Shown: in pieces, positions 1 to 6,950 of the stretch | How the letters are laid out: each line of letters starts with the position of its first letter | Numbering within the stretch: position 1 is the stretch's first letter | NCBI GenBank assembly: GCA_964628985.1 | Contig: CAZVNJ010000071.1 | Location: 1-10,227, forward strand | Source: SURF-43 sp964628985 | Lineage (GTDB): Bacteria; Chloroflexota; Dehalococcoidia; UBA2979 | Reading direction: 5' to 3' | Length of the DNA: 10,227 nt | Made by a program: the position numbers and the translations under genes | The notes under the pieces: model-generated | The model's input: only the letters and a program-made list of their open reading frames with translations | Databases searched by the model: none | What the model was told of the DNA's origin: nothing

Positions 1-147
1 GGGTGCTGCAGGCGATGGCTGATCGAGAGGACGCGCACGCGCTACTCCGTCCGTCCGCAGTCAGGTGACAGCAGGAGCGGAGTGTATCGCCGGAGCGTCG
101 GGAGCGGCCCCGGCTGCCGCCAACGAGGGGTGGCTGATACGCTGATC

Positions 148-416
148 GTGGTCGTGCTAGGCGGGGAGTTAGCGGCGCCCTCTACCCGCAATCCGCTTCA
201 GCGGGGCTGAATGCCCGCCCTAGAACGGCGGCGAAGGGACTGCGAGCGCCGGGCAGTGTTGAGAGCCTGGTCCCGTGCGGCGGCGCGCGGCGAACCCCGC
301 CAGGGCCGGAAGGCAGCAACGGTAAGTCGATGACGTCGGGTGCCACGGGATCGCCGGGCTTGAGCCAGCCAGCAGGAGCAAGCCGGCGCAACCGAGCGAA
401 GGCGGGGCACGGCCAC
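148..416 (+). ncRNA. ffs: Signal recognition particle RNA, large (Alu-containing) bacterial type
   Basis: This is the RNA scaffold of the signal recognition particle, which binds Ffh and directs nascent membrane and secreted proteins to FtsY and the translocon. The S-domain tip is clear: CAGG (301-304), a GGAA tetraloop (308-311) and AGCA (315-318) form the Ffh-binding symmetric loop. The 5' part (151-223) closely resembles the Alu domain of Bacillus subtilis scRNA as I recall it. The ends were set by pairing: 148-157 with 407-416 forms a 10-bp closing helix. Further helix 5 pairings are 271-277 with 344-350 and 264-270 with 354-360. At about 269 nt it matches the long Gram-positive-type SRP RNA rather than the 4.5S form of about 110 nt. 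There is no T-rich terminator after it, so read-through into rsmA is possible. The exact ends are inferred from pairing. Confidence 0.93.
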
Positions 417-454
417 CCCCAAAATCACTCCGCGATCAGCCGCCGAGGCCGGGC

Positions 455-1474
455 GTGAGCCCGCGCAAGCGTTCCTCGGTGGCCTCGCGGCGCCGTCCGT
501 CGGTACCGAAGGCCCAGCGGCCAAAGCCGCCGATCCCGGACCCCCCGGAGTACCTCCGTCGCCTCGGCATTCAGCCGAGGAAGGCGCTCGGGCAGCACTT
601 CCTCATTGACGAGTTCATCCTGGGCGACATTGCCCGCGCGTGCTGTCCAGAGGGCGGCGAGACGGTGCTGGAGATCGGTGCCGGGCCTGGTGCGCTCACG
701 GAGGAACTCGCGCGACTCGCCGGCCGCGTGGTTGCGGTCGAGTTGGACGAGGAATTGGCCGCGTCCACGCGCGAGCGGCTCAGGGAGTTCGACCACCTCG
801 AGATCATCGCGGCAGACGTGATGGACTTCGAGCCAGACGAGTTACTGATCGAGGGCGGCGCCGAGCCGCCATACACCGCCTGTGGCAACCTCCCGTACTA
901 CATCACCCAGCCGATCGTCCGTCGCCTCCTTGAAGCGCAGCCCGGGCCGCAGCGGGTGGTGGTCCTTGTCCAGCGCGAGGTGGCACAGCGGATCGTCGGC
1001 GGCCCGGGACGCGAGTCGCTGCTCTCGACCTCCGTAAAGGTCTACGGGGCGCCGCGCCTCCTCTTCGAAGTTCCTCACACTGCCTTCTGGCCGCCGCCGA
1101 AGGTGCAGTCCGCCGTGGTGGCCATCGAGAAGTTTCCCCACCCAGCGCTGGGTCTGCCGCCTGACGAGATCGGACTGTTCTTCCACCTCGTCCGAGCCGG
1201 GTTCGCGCAGCCGCGAAAGCAACTCCACAACGTGCTGACCGATGAGTTCACGCTGGAGCGAGCCCCCGTCCTCGCGATCCTCGCAGAGGCGGGCATCGAG
1301 GCAGCCGCACGTGCTCAACACCTCCAGGTCGCGGACTGGGAGCGCCTCTACAAAATCATCAAGGAACGGCACCCTGCGCTCCTGGAAGCGCGCGACGCCG
1401 ATGACGGCCACCCGGAGGGTGACGAGTTCGACCCCGACTTCGGTGCGGAGTTCGGCGAGCCGGACGATGAGTAG
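455..1474 (+). CDS. rsmA: 16S rRNA (adenine1518-N6/adenine1519-N6)-dimethyltransferase RsmA (KsgA)
   Basis: RsmA uses S-adenosylmethionine to dimethylate two adjacent adenines in the 3' terminal hairpin of 16S rRNA, a late quality-control step of 30S assembly. In the 339-residue product, KALGQHFL lies at 43-50, the SAM-binding EIGAGPG at 73-79, the acidic end of strand 2 (VAVELD) at 93-98, and the catalytic NLPYYIT at 145-151 (usual form NLPY/F). The VQREVAQRI and FWPPPKVQSAVV segments follow. The GTG start has a GAGG six bases upstream and lies 38 bases after the SRP RNA. The family is usually about 270-290 residues. Here a basic, proline-rich head of about 30 residues and a strongly acidic tail of about 30 residues are extra. 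The 3' end overlaps ispE by 8 bases. The family call is secure; the exact start is less so. Confidence 0.96.
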   Translation: MSPRKRSSVASRRRPSVPKAQRPKPPIPDPPEYLRRLGIQPRKALGQHFLIDEFILGDIARACCPEGGETVLEIGAGPGALTEELARLAGRVVAVELDEELAASTRERLREFDHLEIIAADVMDFEPDELLIEGGAEPPYTACGNLPYYITQPIVRRLLEAQPGPQRVVVLVQREVAQRIVGGPGRESLLSTSVKVYGAPRLLFEVPHTAFWPPPKVQSAVVAIEKFPHPALGLPPDEIGLFFHLVRAGFAQPRKQLHNVLTDEFTLERAPVLAILAEAGIEAAARAQHLQVADWERLYKIIKERHPALLEARDADDGHPEGDEFDPDFGAEFGEPDDE

Positions 1475-2396
1475 TCCTTCTGGGCTCCGGCTGATCGCCC
1501 CCGCGAAGATCAACCTTGCACTGGAGATCATCCAGAAGCGGTCGGACGGTTTCCACGAGATCGCCACGGTGATGACCACGCTTGACCTCGCCGACCGTGT
1601 CACGCTCCGCCCACGTGCCGCGGGGACAGGCCTAGAGGTCTCGCTCACCGGCGCGTACTCGGAGGGGATCGATCCTTCTGACGACCTGGCCGGTCGCGCC
1701 GCCCGCCGGCTGGCCGAGGCGTTGGGCAGGACACCGGACGTACGCATTGAGATCGAGAAGCGCATTCCATCGCCCGCTGGGCTCGGAGGCGGATCGTCGG
1801 ATGCGGCGGCCGTCCTGCGCGGCCTCGTGCGGCTCTGGGGCGAGAAGGTGCCGCCCGCCCGGCTCGAGGCGATCGCCGCCACGATCGGCTCGGACGTCCC
1901 GTTCTTCCTGCATGGCGGCACGGCGTACTGCTCGGGCCGCGGCGAGGTGGTCGAGCCGCTGAAGGACCTGCGGCCAATGCGGATGCTGCTGCTGATCCCG
2001 CCAGTCCCCCAGCGCCGCGCCAAGACGGCGTACCGCTACGCCTCGGTGCACCCCCACGACTTCAGCGATGGCCATCGGGTGCAGCGCCTGGCGCAGCGCA
2101 TCGCGCGCAACGCACCTCCGCCTTCGGCCGACCTGATCAACGCCTTCGAGGCCGTCGTGGAACGCAGCGAACCGGAACTGATCGCGCACTATGCGAAGTA
2201 TCACGCCGCCGGCGCGCCTCGGCTCCACCTGTGCGGCTCCGGCCCTGCCGTCTTCATGCTCGTCCTGGACGGGGCGAAGTTGCAGGACCTGAGGCGCGAC
2301 TTCCGCACGCAGGGCGCGAACGTCCTGGAGGCGCACACGCTGCCTCGCGCGGCTGCCCTGGCGATCGAGGAGTTGCCCTCCGAGGCCGGCGCGTGA
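1467..2396 (+). CDS. ispE: 4-diphosphocytidyl-2-C-methyl-D-erythritol kinase IspE
   Basis: IspE phosphorylates the 2-hydroxyl of 4-diphosphocytidyl-methylerythritol with ATP, the fourth step of the MEP isoprenoid pathway in the cytosol. The 309-residue product is a typical GHMP kinase. PAKINLAL (12-19) carries the conserved Lys14, PSPAGLGGGSSDAAA (101-115) is the glycine-rich ATP loop, and GSDVPFF (141-147) carries the catalytic Asp143. A C-terminal GSGPAVFML matches GHMP motif 3. The reading frame is open upstream to 1242. I chose ATG 1467 because it starts just ahead of the conserved N-terminal strand and overlaps the rsmA stop by 8 bases, which suggests translational coupling. Next to it is a membrane protein gene with a GTGA overlap. 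Length and motifs are normal, and nothing suggests a broken gene. Confidence 0.96.
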   Translation: MSSPSGLRLIAPAKINLALEIIQKRSDGFHEIATVMTTLDLADRVTLRPRAAGTGLEVSLTGAYSEGIDPSDDLAGRAARRLAEALGRTPDVRIEIEKRIPSPAGLGGGSSDAAAVLRGLVRLWGEKVPPARLEAIAATIGSDVPFFLHGGTAYCSGRGEVVEPLKDLRPMRMLLLIPPVPQRRAKTAYRYASVHPHDFSDGHRVQRLAQRIARNAPPPSADLINAFEAVVERSEPELIAHYAKYHAAGAPRLHLCGSGPAVFMLVLDGAKLQDLRRDFRTQGANVLEAHTLPRAAALAIEELPSEAGA

Positions 2397-2809
2397 TCTG
2401 GCTGATCGGCGCCGAGCCGGCGCTGCTGGCAGCTGTACTTGCTGGTTGGGTCAGTGGGTTCGCCCTCGCCCTCGCCAGTACCGGGTTCGTCATGTTCGGG
2501 CTATCGAGGATGCGGATACGCCCCTTCACCGGGCTGCAGGTATCCTTGCCCATCCTGGGGATCGTGGCGGTCAACGCCCTTGTGATCGCCTGGACGCTGG
2601 TAGGGATCGGCGCGGGGGTGGCCTACTACGCCGCTGGCCCCGGGCCGTTCGTGGTCGGGATGAGTGCCGTCCACATCCTCGTGGCTCTGATCTACCTGGT
2701 TGCGCGCGGACGGCCTTGGTCGGGTGAGGCCCGCGTGGTGTGGGCCACCCTCGGAGCCTCGCTGGCGGCCTTCCTCGGGCTGCTCCCATTTCTCGCCGCC
2801 CGCGGCTGA
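2393..2809 (+). CDS. Small four-helix integral membrane protein of unknown function
   Basis: I do not recognise a family. The 138-residue product is mostly hydrophobic, with four likely membrane segments at about 9-37, 48-79, 85-104 and 114-136. Short charged or basic loops separate them: SRMRIRP at 38-44 and RGRPWSGEAR at 105-114. The GTG start at 2393 lies inside the ispE stop (GTGA overlap), with GAGG at 2382-2385 seven bases upstream, so it is probably translated by coupling to ispE. The open frame reaches back to 2231, but that part lies wholly inside ispE and does not look like a real N-terminus. No catalytic or metal-binding motif is visible. Its place behind ispE could hint at a membrane or lipid-related role, but that is a guess from context only. 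Confidence 0.75.
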   Translation: MIWLIGAEPALLAAVLAGWVSGFALALASTGFVMFGLSRMRIRPFTGLQVSLPILGIVAVNALVIAWTLVGIGAGVAYYAAGPGPFVVGMSAVHILVALIYLVARGRPWSGEARVVWATLGASLAAFLGLLPFLAARG

Positions 2810-2829
2810 CTTCGCCTCGCCGGGGGACG

Positions 2830-2858
2830 GTGACGGAAGCACGGGGGCTCGGTATCCT
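2830..2858 (+). promoter_or_regulatory. Candidate sigma-70-type promoter for the PHP-domain gene
   Basis: A -35-like GTGACG (2830-2835; 4 of 6 to TTGACA) and a -10-like TATCCT (2853-2858; 4 of 6 to TATAAT) stand 17 bases apart. They sit in the 141-base gap between the membrane protein and the PHP gene. Transcription would start near 2865, about 36 bases ahead of a perfect AGGAGG ribosome-binding sequence. Placement and spacing are good, but boxes of this strength occur by chance, so this is a prediction. Confidence 0.45.
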
Positions 2859-2900
2859 CAGGCCACTACCGCCGCCACCCGCCCCGGGGGCGGACGGACG

Positions 2901-2914
2901 AGGAGGACTCGCTG
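2901..2914 (+). promoter_or_regulatory. Strong Shine-Dalgarno AGGAGG with a possible CTG start codon
   Basis: AGGAGG at 2901-2906 is the best ribosome-binding sequence in the window. Five bases later is CTG (2912-2914), in frame with the PHP-domain gene and with no stop between. The first ATG of that gene (2951) is 44 bases past this site and has no good ribosome-binding sequence of its own. Starting at CTG would add 13 residues, including the GSIIE stretch that forms the first strand of the PHP fold in relatives. CTG starts are rare in bacteria, so this is a reasoned alternative and not a settled call. Confidence 0.45.
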
Positions 2915-2950
2915 GAACTCCACAACGGACTGCAGGGCTCGATCATCGAG

Positions 2951-3649
2951 ATGCATGTCCACACCAAACCGACCTCATCGGACTCCATGCTGGACCCGAG
3001 TGAACTCGTGCAGATCGCACGAGACATGGGGCTGTCCGGCGTCAACATGACCGAGCACGACAACGTGCACGAGGCCCACCACCAGGCGAACTTCCGCGCC
3101 CAGCACCCCGACTTCTTCGTCAACTTCGGCATGGAGGTCTCCACCGACATGGGCCACATGCTGGCAGTCGGCCTGAAGACCTACCTCCCCGGCATCCGCA
3201 AGGCTGCGAAGCTCCGCGAGGAACTGGACAAGGTCGGTGGCTTCCTTATCGTCGCCCACCCGTTCCGCCGTCTCTTCGACCCCGTGACGGCGATGCGGAC
3301 CGGCGTGAAGTTCGAGATGACCCCGGCCGAGGCCGCCGAGCGGATGCCTGTCTTCAAGCTCGTCCACGCGGTGGAGGTCGCCAACGGCGCCAACACGCCG
3401 CAGGAGAACGAATTCGCCCTCGAGGTGGTCCGCCTGCTCGGCATCAGCGGCATGGGCGGCTCGGACGCCCACTCGACAAGCGGCATCGGCACCTTCGCCA
3501 CGGGATTCGAGAAGGCCATCACCACGCCCGAGGAGTTCCTCGAAGAACTCCACAAGGGCCACTTCGAGGCTGTCCATAAGACCAAGGACGGTCGCTGGGT
3601 CCGCTTCGCCGAGGGTTCCACCGAGGCGACGCGAGGCGGCCAGGAGTAA
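2951..3649 (+). CDS. PHP-domain metal-dependent phosphoesterase
   Basis: PHP proteins hydrolyse phosphoester bonds with a cluster of two or three metal ions; relatives include histidinol phosphatase, RNase AM/YciV-type nucleases and DNA polymerase proofreading domains. Counting from ATG 2951, the metal ligands are in order: HVHT (2-5), TEHDN (34-38), GMEVS (60-64), AHP (102-104) and SDAH (171-174). The 232-residue length fits a stand-alone PHP protein with its C-terminal PHP-associated part. ATG 2951 is the conservative start. It places the first metal-binding His at residue 2 and would remove the usual first strand, whose residues are encoded just upstream (GSIIE), so CTG 2912 behind AGGAGG is quite likely the true start. 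The substrate cannot be told from sequence. A 54-base spacer separates it from the helicase gene. Confidence 0.88.
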   Translation: MHVHTKPTSSDSMLDPSELVQIARDMGLSGVNMTEHDNVHEAHHQANFRAQHPDFFVNFGMEVSTDMGHMLAVGLKTYLPGIRKAAKLREELDKVGGFLIVAHPFRRLFDPVTAMRTGVKFEMTPAEAAERMPVFKLVHAVEVANGANTPQENEFALEVVRLLGISGMGGSDAHSTSGIGTFATGFEKAITTPEEFLEELHKGHFEAVHKTKDGRWVRFAEGSTEATRGGQE

Positions 3650-3703
3650 TCTCCGGCTCACGTTCGTGCATGCGGCCGTCGCGCCGCCTGGGAAGCCGGG
3701 CAG

Positions 3704-6190
3704 ATGCCCGATTCATTCGTCGCGCTTGACCTCGAGACCACGGGGTTAAGCCTCGACTCCGACGTCATCATCGAGGTCGGNNNNNNNNNNNNNNNNNNNN
3801 NNNNNNNNNNNNNNNNNNNNNNNNNNNNNNNNNNNNNNNNNNNNNNNNNNNNNNNNNNNNNNNNNNNNNNNNNNNNNNNNTCCATGCTGCTCGAGATGCG
3901 GATCTTCGCGGAGCGCGCCGGCTGGCGTGCGACGACGCTGATCGACGACACCCTCGCGCGTCGCCACGACGCCCCGCCGACCGAGGCGGAGGCGCGCGAG
4001 ATCCTCGCCCGCATGCCGGCGCCGCCCCCGTCGGCCGCACCGGCCACGCTCACCCCCAGCATCGAACGCGTCCCGGTCACGGCCGCAGACGTTGACGGCC
4101 TCTTCGCCGCCGCCGCCGCGCGGACGGACCTCTTTCCGACCTACGAACGACGCCCCGGGCAAGAGGCGATGGCGCGCGCAGTTGCCGAGAACCTCGCACT
4201 GGGTGGGCATCTCGCCGCCGAGGCGGGGACGGGCACCGGGAAGTCGATCGCCTACCTCCTCCCCGCGCTGCTACACGCGCTTCGCAATAGCGACCGCGTC
4301 GTCGTCTCCACGCACACCCTCAACCTGCAGGACCAACTCGCGACAAAGGATCTGCCGCTGGCGGCCTCGATCGTGGAGGGGTTCGAAGGGGTGCCGGAGG
4401 GGACGCTCCGCACGGCGTTGCTGAAAGGCCGGACGAACTACCTCTGCCTCGAACGGTGGGCCGCCGTACGTCTGGACCCCTCACCGCGGACCGAGCCGGA
4501 AGCGCGGCTGTTTGCGCGCATCGCCGCGTGGCTGCCGGACACCGAGAGCGGCGAGCGCGGAGAGTTGTACATGACCTCGCCTGAGCAGCCGGCATGGGAC
4601 CAGGTCTCCGCCGGCGATACCGATTGCCTCTCTCGTCGCTGTGCCTACGTGCGCGACGGATCCTGCTTCTTGCTGCGTGCGCGGCAGCGCGCCGCCGCGG
4701 CGCACCTCGTCGTCGCGAACCACTCGCTCGTGCTCGCCAACGCCGCCCGAGGCGACCAGGTGCTGCCGCCCTTCCGCCACCTCGTGCTGGACGAGGCACA
4801 CCGCCTCGAGGACGTGGCGACACAGCATTACGGCGTCACGCTCTCCATGAAGGAACTGCGCGACCGCCTCGATGCGCTGGGGGCGCAGGACCGTCACGGC
4901 GCTGCCGGGCTGGCGCGGCGCCTCCAGGGCCTTGCGAAGGCGCCCATGCAGGCGCTTTCCCCGACCGCCAGCCTCGCGCCCGTCGCCGCGAACCTCGACA
5001 CGGCGGCTACCGGTGCCCGCGAGCACGTCCGCGAACTCGTCGAGGCAGTGCGCCGCTTCATCGACGACCAGGAGGACACGCGCTCTGGCGGCCGCTCCGA
5101 GGTCTCGTTGACCTCTGCGCGACGCAGTCAGCCTGCATGGGAGGACGTCGAGGGCGCCGCCGTCACCATGGACATGGCGCTCGCCGTGGTACTGGACCGC
5201 CTCGGGGCGGCACGTGAGGGTCTCGGCGTCCTCGATGACTCGCCTGAGATCGAGGTGCTGCGGGGCGAGGTGGCCCATGCGGTCGAGGCGCTGCTGGGGG
5301 CGCGTGACTCGCTGCGCCGCACCGTGTTGCGTCCGGACCGCGACGACATCGCGTGGGTCACCTCGGGAGAGGGCGACGTCCGCCTGAACCTCGCGCCGCT
5401 CGAAGTCAGCGGCCGCCTCTCGGTAGACCTCTACGCCGGCCGCGAGTCGGTGATGGTGACCTCCGCGACCCTCACGGCCGGAGGATCGTTCGACTTCGCT
5501 GCGCGTCGCCTTGGGTTAGACGAACCGCGCACGATTGAGGTGCCGTCGCCCTACGACTACCGGCGCGCCGTCCTGGTGTTGGTCGCCAATGACCTGCCGG
5601 AGCCGGGGATGCCGGGGTACGACCGAGCCGTGCAGGAGACGATGGCGGCGCTCGCGCGGGCTGCGCACGGTCGCACGCTGGGCCTCTTTACCTCCCACCA
5701 GGCCGTCCGATCGACGGCGAACGCCCTGCGAGAACCTCTGCAGGCGGACGACCTCTCCGTGCTTGCCCAGGGCGTCGACGGATCGCCCGCGCGACTGTTG
5801 CGCCTGCTCATGGAGCGGCCTCGGACGTTGCTCCTCGGCACCGCTGCCTTCTGGGAGGGGATCGATGTGCAGGGCGAGGCGCTTTCGCAGATCGCGATCG
5901 CACGGCTGCCCTTCCCTGTGCCGAGCGACCCGGTCTATGCGGGGCGCGCCGAGCAGTTCGACAGCCCGTTCGACGAGTTCGCCCTGCCGCAGTCCATCCT
6001 CCGCTTCCGCCAGGGGTTCGGCCGCTTGATCCGCGGATCGCAGGACCGAGGTGTGTTCGTGGTGCTGGACAGCCGCATCACGCGCCGCGAGTACGGCCCG
6101 GCCTTCCTCGACGCGCTGCCGGACTGCGAGGTGCGCCGCATGCGAGCCGACGACATGCCGGCGGCGGTCGCCCGCTGGCTCGACCGCTGA
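3704..6190 (+). CDS. dinG: DinG-family ATP-dependent helicase with N-terminal DEDDh exonuclease domain (interrupted by assembly gap)
   Basis: This is a superfamily 2 helicase of the XPD/DinG type joined to a DNA polymerase III epsilon-like exonuclease domain, expected to act in DNA repair or removal of R-loops. FVALDLETTGL (residues 5-15) is exonuclease motif I. The rest of that domain falls in the run of Ns. After the gap come a linker and the helicase: Walker A EAGTGTGKS (4220-4246), four cysteines positioned as for an Fe-S cluster (Cys248, 308, 313, 321 in the gapped numbering), and the DEAH box (4790-4801). SATLTAGGSF, GTAAFWEGIDV and the QGFGRLIR arginine-finger motif follow. The apparent 828 residues are too few, because the gap is a placeholder; relatives are about 900 or more. 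The frame matching across the gap is coincidence. The stop overlaps the next gene (TGATG). Confidence 0.9.
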   Translation: MPDSFVALDLETTGLSLDSDVIIEVXXXXXXXXXXXXXXXXXXXXXXXXXXXXXXXXXXSMLLEMRIFAERAGWRATTLIDDTLARRHDAPPTEAEAREILARMPAPPPSAAPATLTPSIERVPVTAADVDGLFAAAAARTDLFPTYERRPGQEAMARAVAENLALGGHLAAEAGTGTGKSIAYLLPALLHALRNSDRVVVSTHTLNLQDQLATKDLPLAASIVEGFEGVPEGTLRTALLKGRTNYLCLERWAAVRLDPSPRTEPEARLFARIAAWLPDTESGERGELYMTSPEQPAWDQVSAGDTDCLSRRCAYVRDGSCFLLRARQRAAAAHLVVANHSLVLANAARGDQVLPPFRHLVLDEAHRLEDVATQHYGVTLSMKELRDRLDALGAQDRHGAAGLARRLQGLAKAPMQALSPTASLAPVAANLDTAATGAREHVRELVEAVRRFIDDQEDTRSGGRSEVSLTSARRSQPAWEDVEGAAVTMDMALAVVLDRLGAAREGLGVLDDSPEIEVLRGEVAHAVEALLGARDSLRRTVLRPDRDDIAWVTSGEGDVRLNLAPLEVSGRLSVDLYAGRESVMVTSATLTAGGSFDFAARRLGLDEPRTIEVPSPYDYRRAVLVLVANDLPEPGMPGYDRAVQETMAALARAAHGRTLGLFTSHQAVRSTANALREPLQADDLSVLAQGVDGSPARLLRLLMERPRTLLLGTAAFWEGIDVQGEALSQIAIARLPFPVPSDPVYAGRAEQFDSPFDEFALPQSILRFRQGFGRLIRGSQDRGVFVVLDSRITRREYGPAFLDALPDCEVRRMRADDMPAAVARWLDR
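3781..3880. other. Assembly gap, exactly 100 N
   Basis: The gap is exactly 100 Ns, the usual placeholder for a scaffold gap of unknown size. It starts about 26 codons into the helicase gene, right after exonuclease motif I. Sequence resumes in what looks like the linker beyond the exonuclease domain. Motifs II and III and the catalytic His-Asp pair are therefore missing from the window but probably not from the genome. Confidence 0.97.
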
Positions 6191-6708
6191 TGCCGGCACG
6201 CCGGGCCGGCCGCGTCGCGCCCTGGGCGAGCGGACTCGGCGTGACGCTGGTCGAGGTGCAGGGGATGGAGCGTGAGGCGCTGCTGATGGAGCGCGGCGTG
6301 CGCCAGGCCCTCCTCGATGGGGTCGACCGCGGTCTCTCCGGCGATCCGCCTGGCATTCCACCCGAGGCGACGGTCTACGCGCTGCGCGAAGGCCGGCGCA
6401 CCCTGGGCGACGCTGCGGGTGTTGTGGTCATCGCGCGAGACTGCCCGCGGTCGGGGGAAGCCGCGCTGCTCGCCGTCGCCATGGCCCCGGCCTCGCGGGG
6501 ACGGGCGCTCGCGACTCGAGCGCTGCTGCTCGCTGAACGCCGCCTCACCGAGGAAGGCGTAAGCCGCGTCCTCGCACGCGTTCCACGCACGAATGGGCGA
6601 GGACTGTACTTCATGCTGCGCTGTGGCTTCACGCCCGTTGCGAGTGAGCCGCCCAAGGCCGGAGACGCGACGTGGTTCGCGCGTGGGGGAGCATCGAGGC
6701 TCTCCTAG
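6190..6708 (+). CDS. GNAT-like N-acetyltransferase
   Basis: This is a likely acetyl-CoA-dependent acyltransferase of unknown substrate. The second half of the 172-residue product has the GNAT layout. A strand (AALLAVAMAP, about 90-99) leads into SRGRALATRALL, a degenerate form of the acetyl-CoA pyrophosphate loop, where RGxGxG reads RGRALA. A helix and a strand (RVLARVP) follow, and then NGRGLYFMLRCGFTPV, which matches the usual N-x-x-A-x-x-x-Y-x-x-x-GF block. The first 60 residues are less clear. ATG 6190 overlaps the helicase stop by one base (TGATG), so the two are probably translated together. The gene ends on a CTAG shared with the convergent minus-strand gene. GC-rich composition fits its neighbours. 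The fold call is moderate because the CoA loop is weak. Confidence 0.7.
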   Translation: MPARRAGRVAPWASGLGVTLVEVQGMEREALLMERGVRQALLDGVDRGLSGDPPGIPPEATVYALREGRRTLGDAAGVVVIARDCPRSGEAALLAVAMAPASRGRALATRALLLAERRLTEEGVSRVLARVPRTNGRGLYFMLRCGFTPVASEPPKAGDATWFARGGASRLS

Positions 6709-6950
6709 GGCTGCCGCATGCGGGCACGTCGCTGCTGCTGTTCCAACCGTCGCGTCTCCATCGCACGCCGCGCCCAGCGACGCCACATCAGCGTCACGGA
6801 GACGGCGATCAGCGCAGCGATCACGAGGTCCACGAGTCCGGTCAGGCCGCCCGGCAACTGCGAAGCGAGCCGCCCCAGCAGCAGGCCCAACGCGAGGATC
6901 AGCAGCGGAGTAATCGCGCGCCGCGGCCGGGTCGGGGGAGAGCCTGTCAC
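6705..6950 (-). CDS. Small two-helix membrane protein with basic C-terminal tail, unknown function
   Basis: I do not recognise a family. The 81-residue product has two likely membrane segments, about 14-30 and 37-56, separated by a short loop. A strongly basic, Gln/Arg-rich tail (MWRRWARR onward, 55-81) could form a helix or short coiled coil on the cytoplasmic side. The GTG start (6950-6948) overlaps the stop of the zinc-finger gene by 4 bases (GTGA on the minus strand), pointing to coupled translation as the last gene of a three-gene unit. Its TAG stop shares the palindrome CTAG with the stop of the acetyltransferase on the other strand. Its coding status rests on the clean overlap architecture and the membrane pattern and not on homology. 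Confidence 0.65.
   Translation of the reverse strand: MTGSPPTRPRRAITPLLILALGLLLGRLASQLPGGLTGLVDLVIAALIAVSVTLMWRRWARRAMETRRLEQQQRRARMRQP

Noticed and set aside
104..120. GCGGC/GCCGC hairpin as a terminator for an upstream gene
   Set aside because: The stem is only five base pairs and no T-run follows. Such short GC stems are common by chance in this composition.
1..147. Possible coding tail (open frame 3-68 ending in TGA) or tRNA ahead of the SRP RNA
   Set aside because: The 21-codon tail has no recognisable motif, no tRNA T-arm consensus is present, and no opposite-strand gene start is convincing. The only promoter-like element, TACGCT at 138-143, has no matching -35 box. I see nothing firm here.
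842..2023. Long 393-codon open frame on the minus strand
   Set aside because: It lies antisense to rsmA and ispE, which have full family motifs. It is Arg/Ser-rich and low in recognisable structure, as expected for a shadow frame in high-GC DNA.
4481..6361. Minus-strand open frames opposite the helicase gene
   Set aside because: They are antisense to strongly conserved helicase motifs and have compositions typical of shadow frames.
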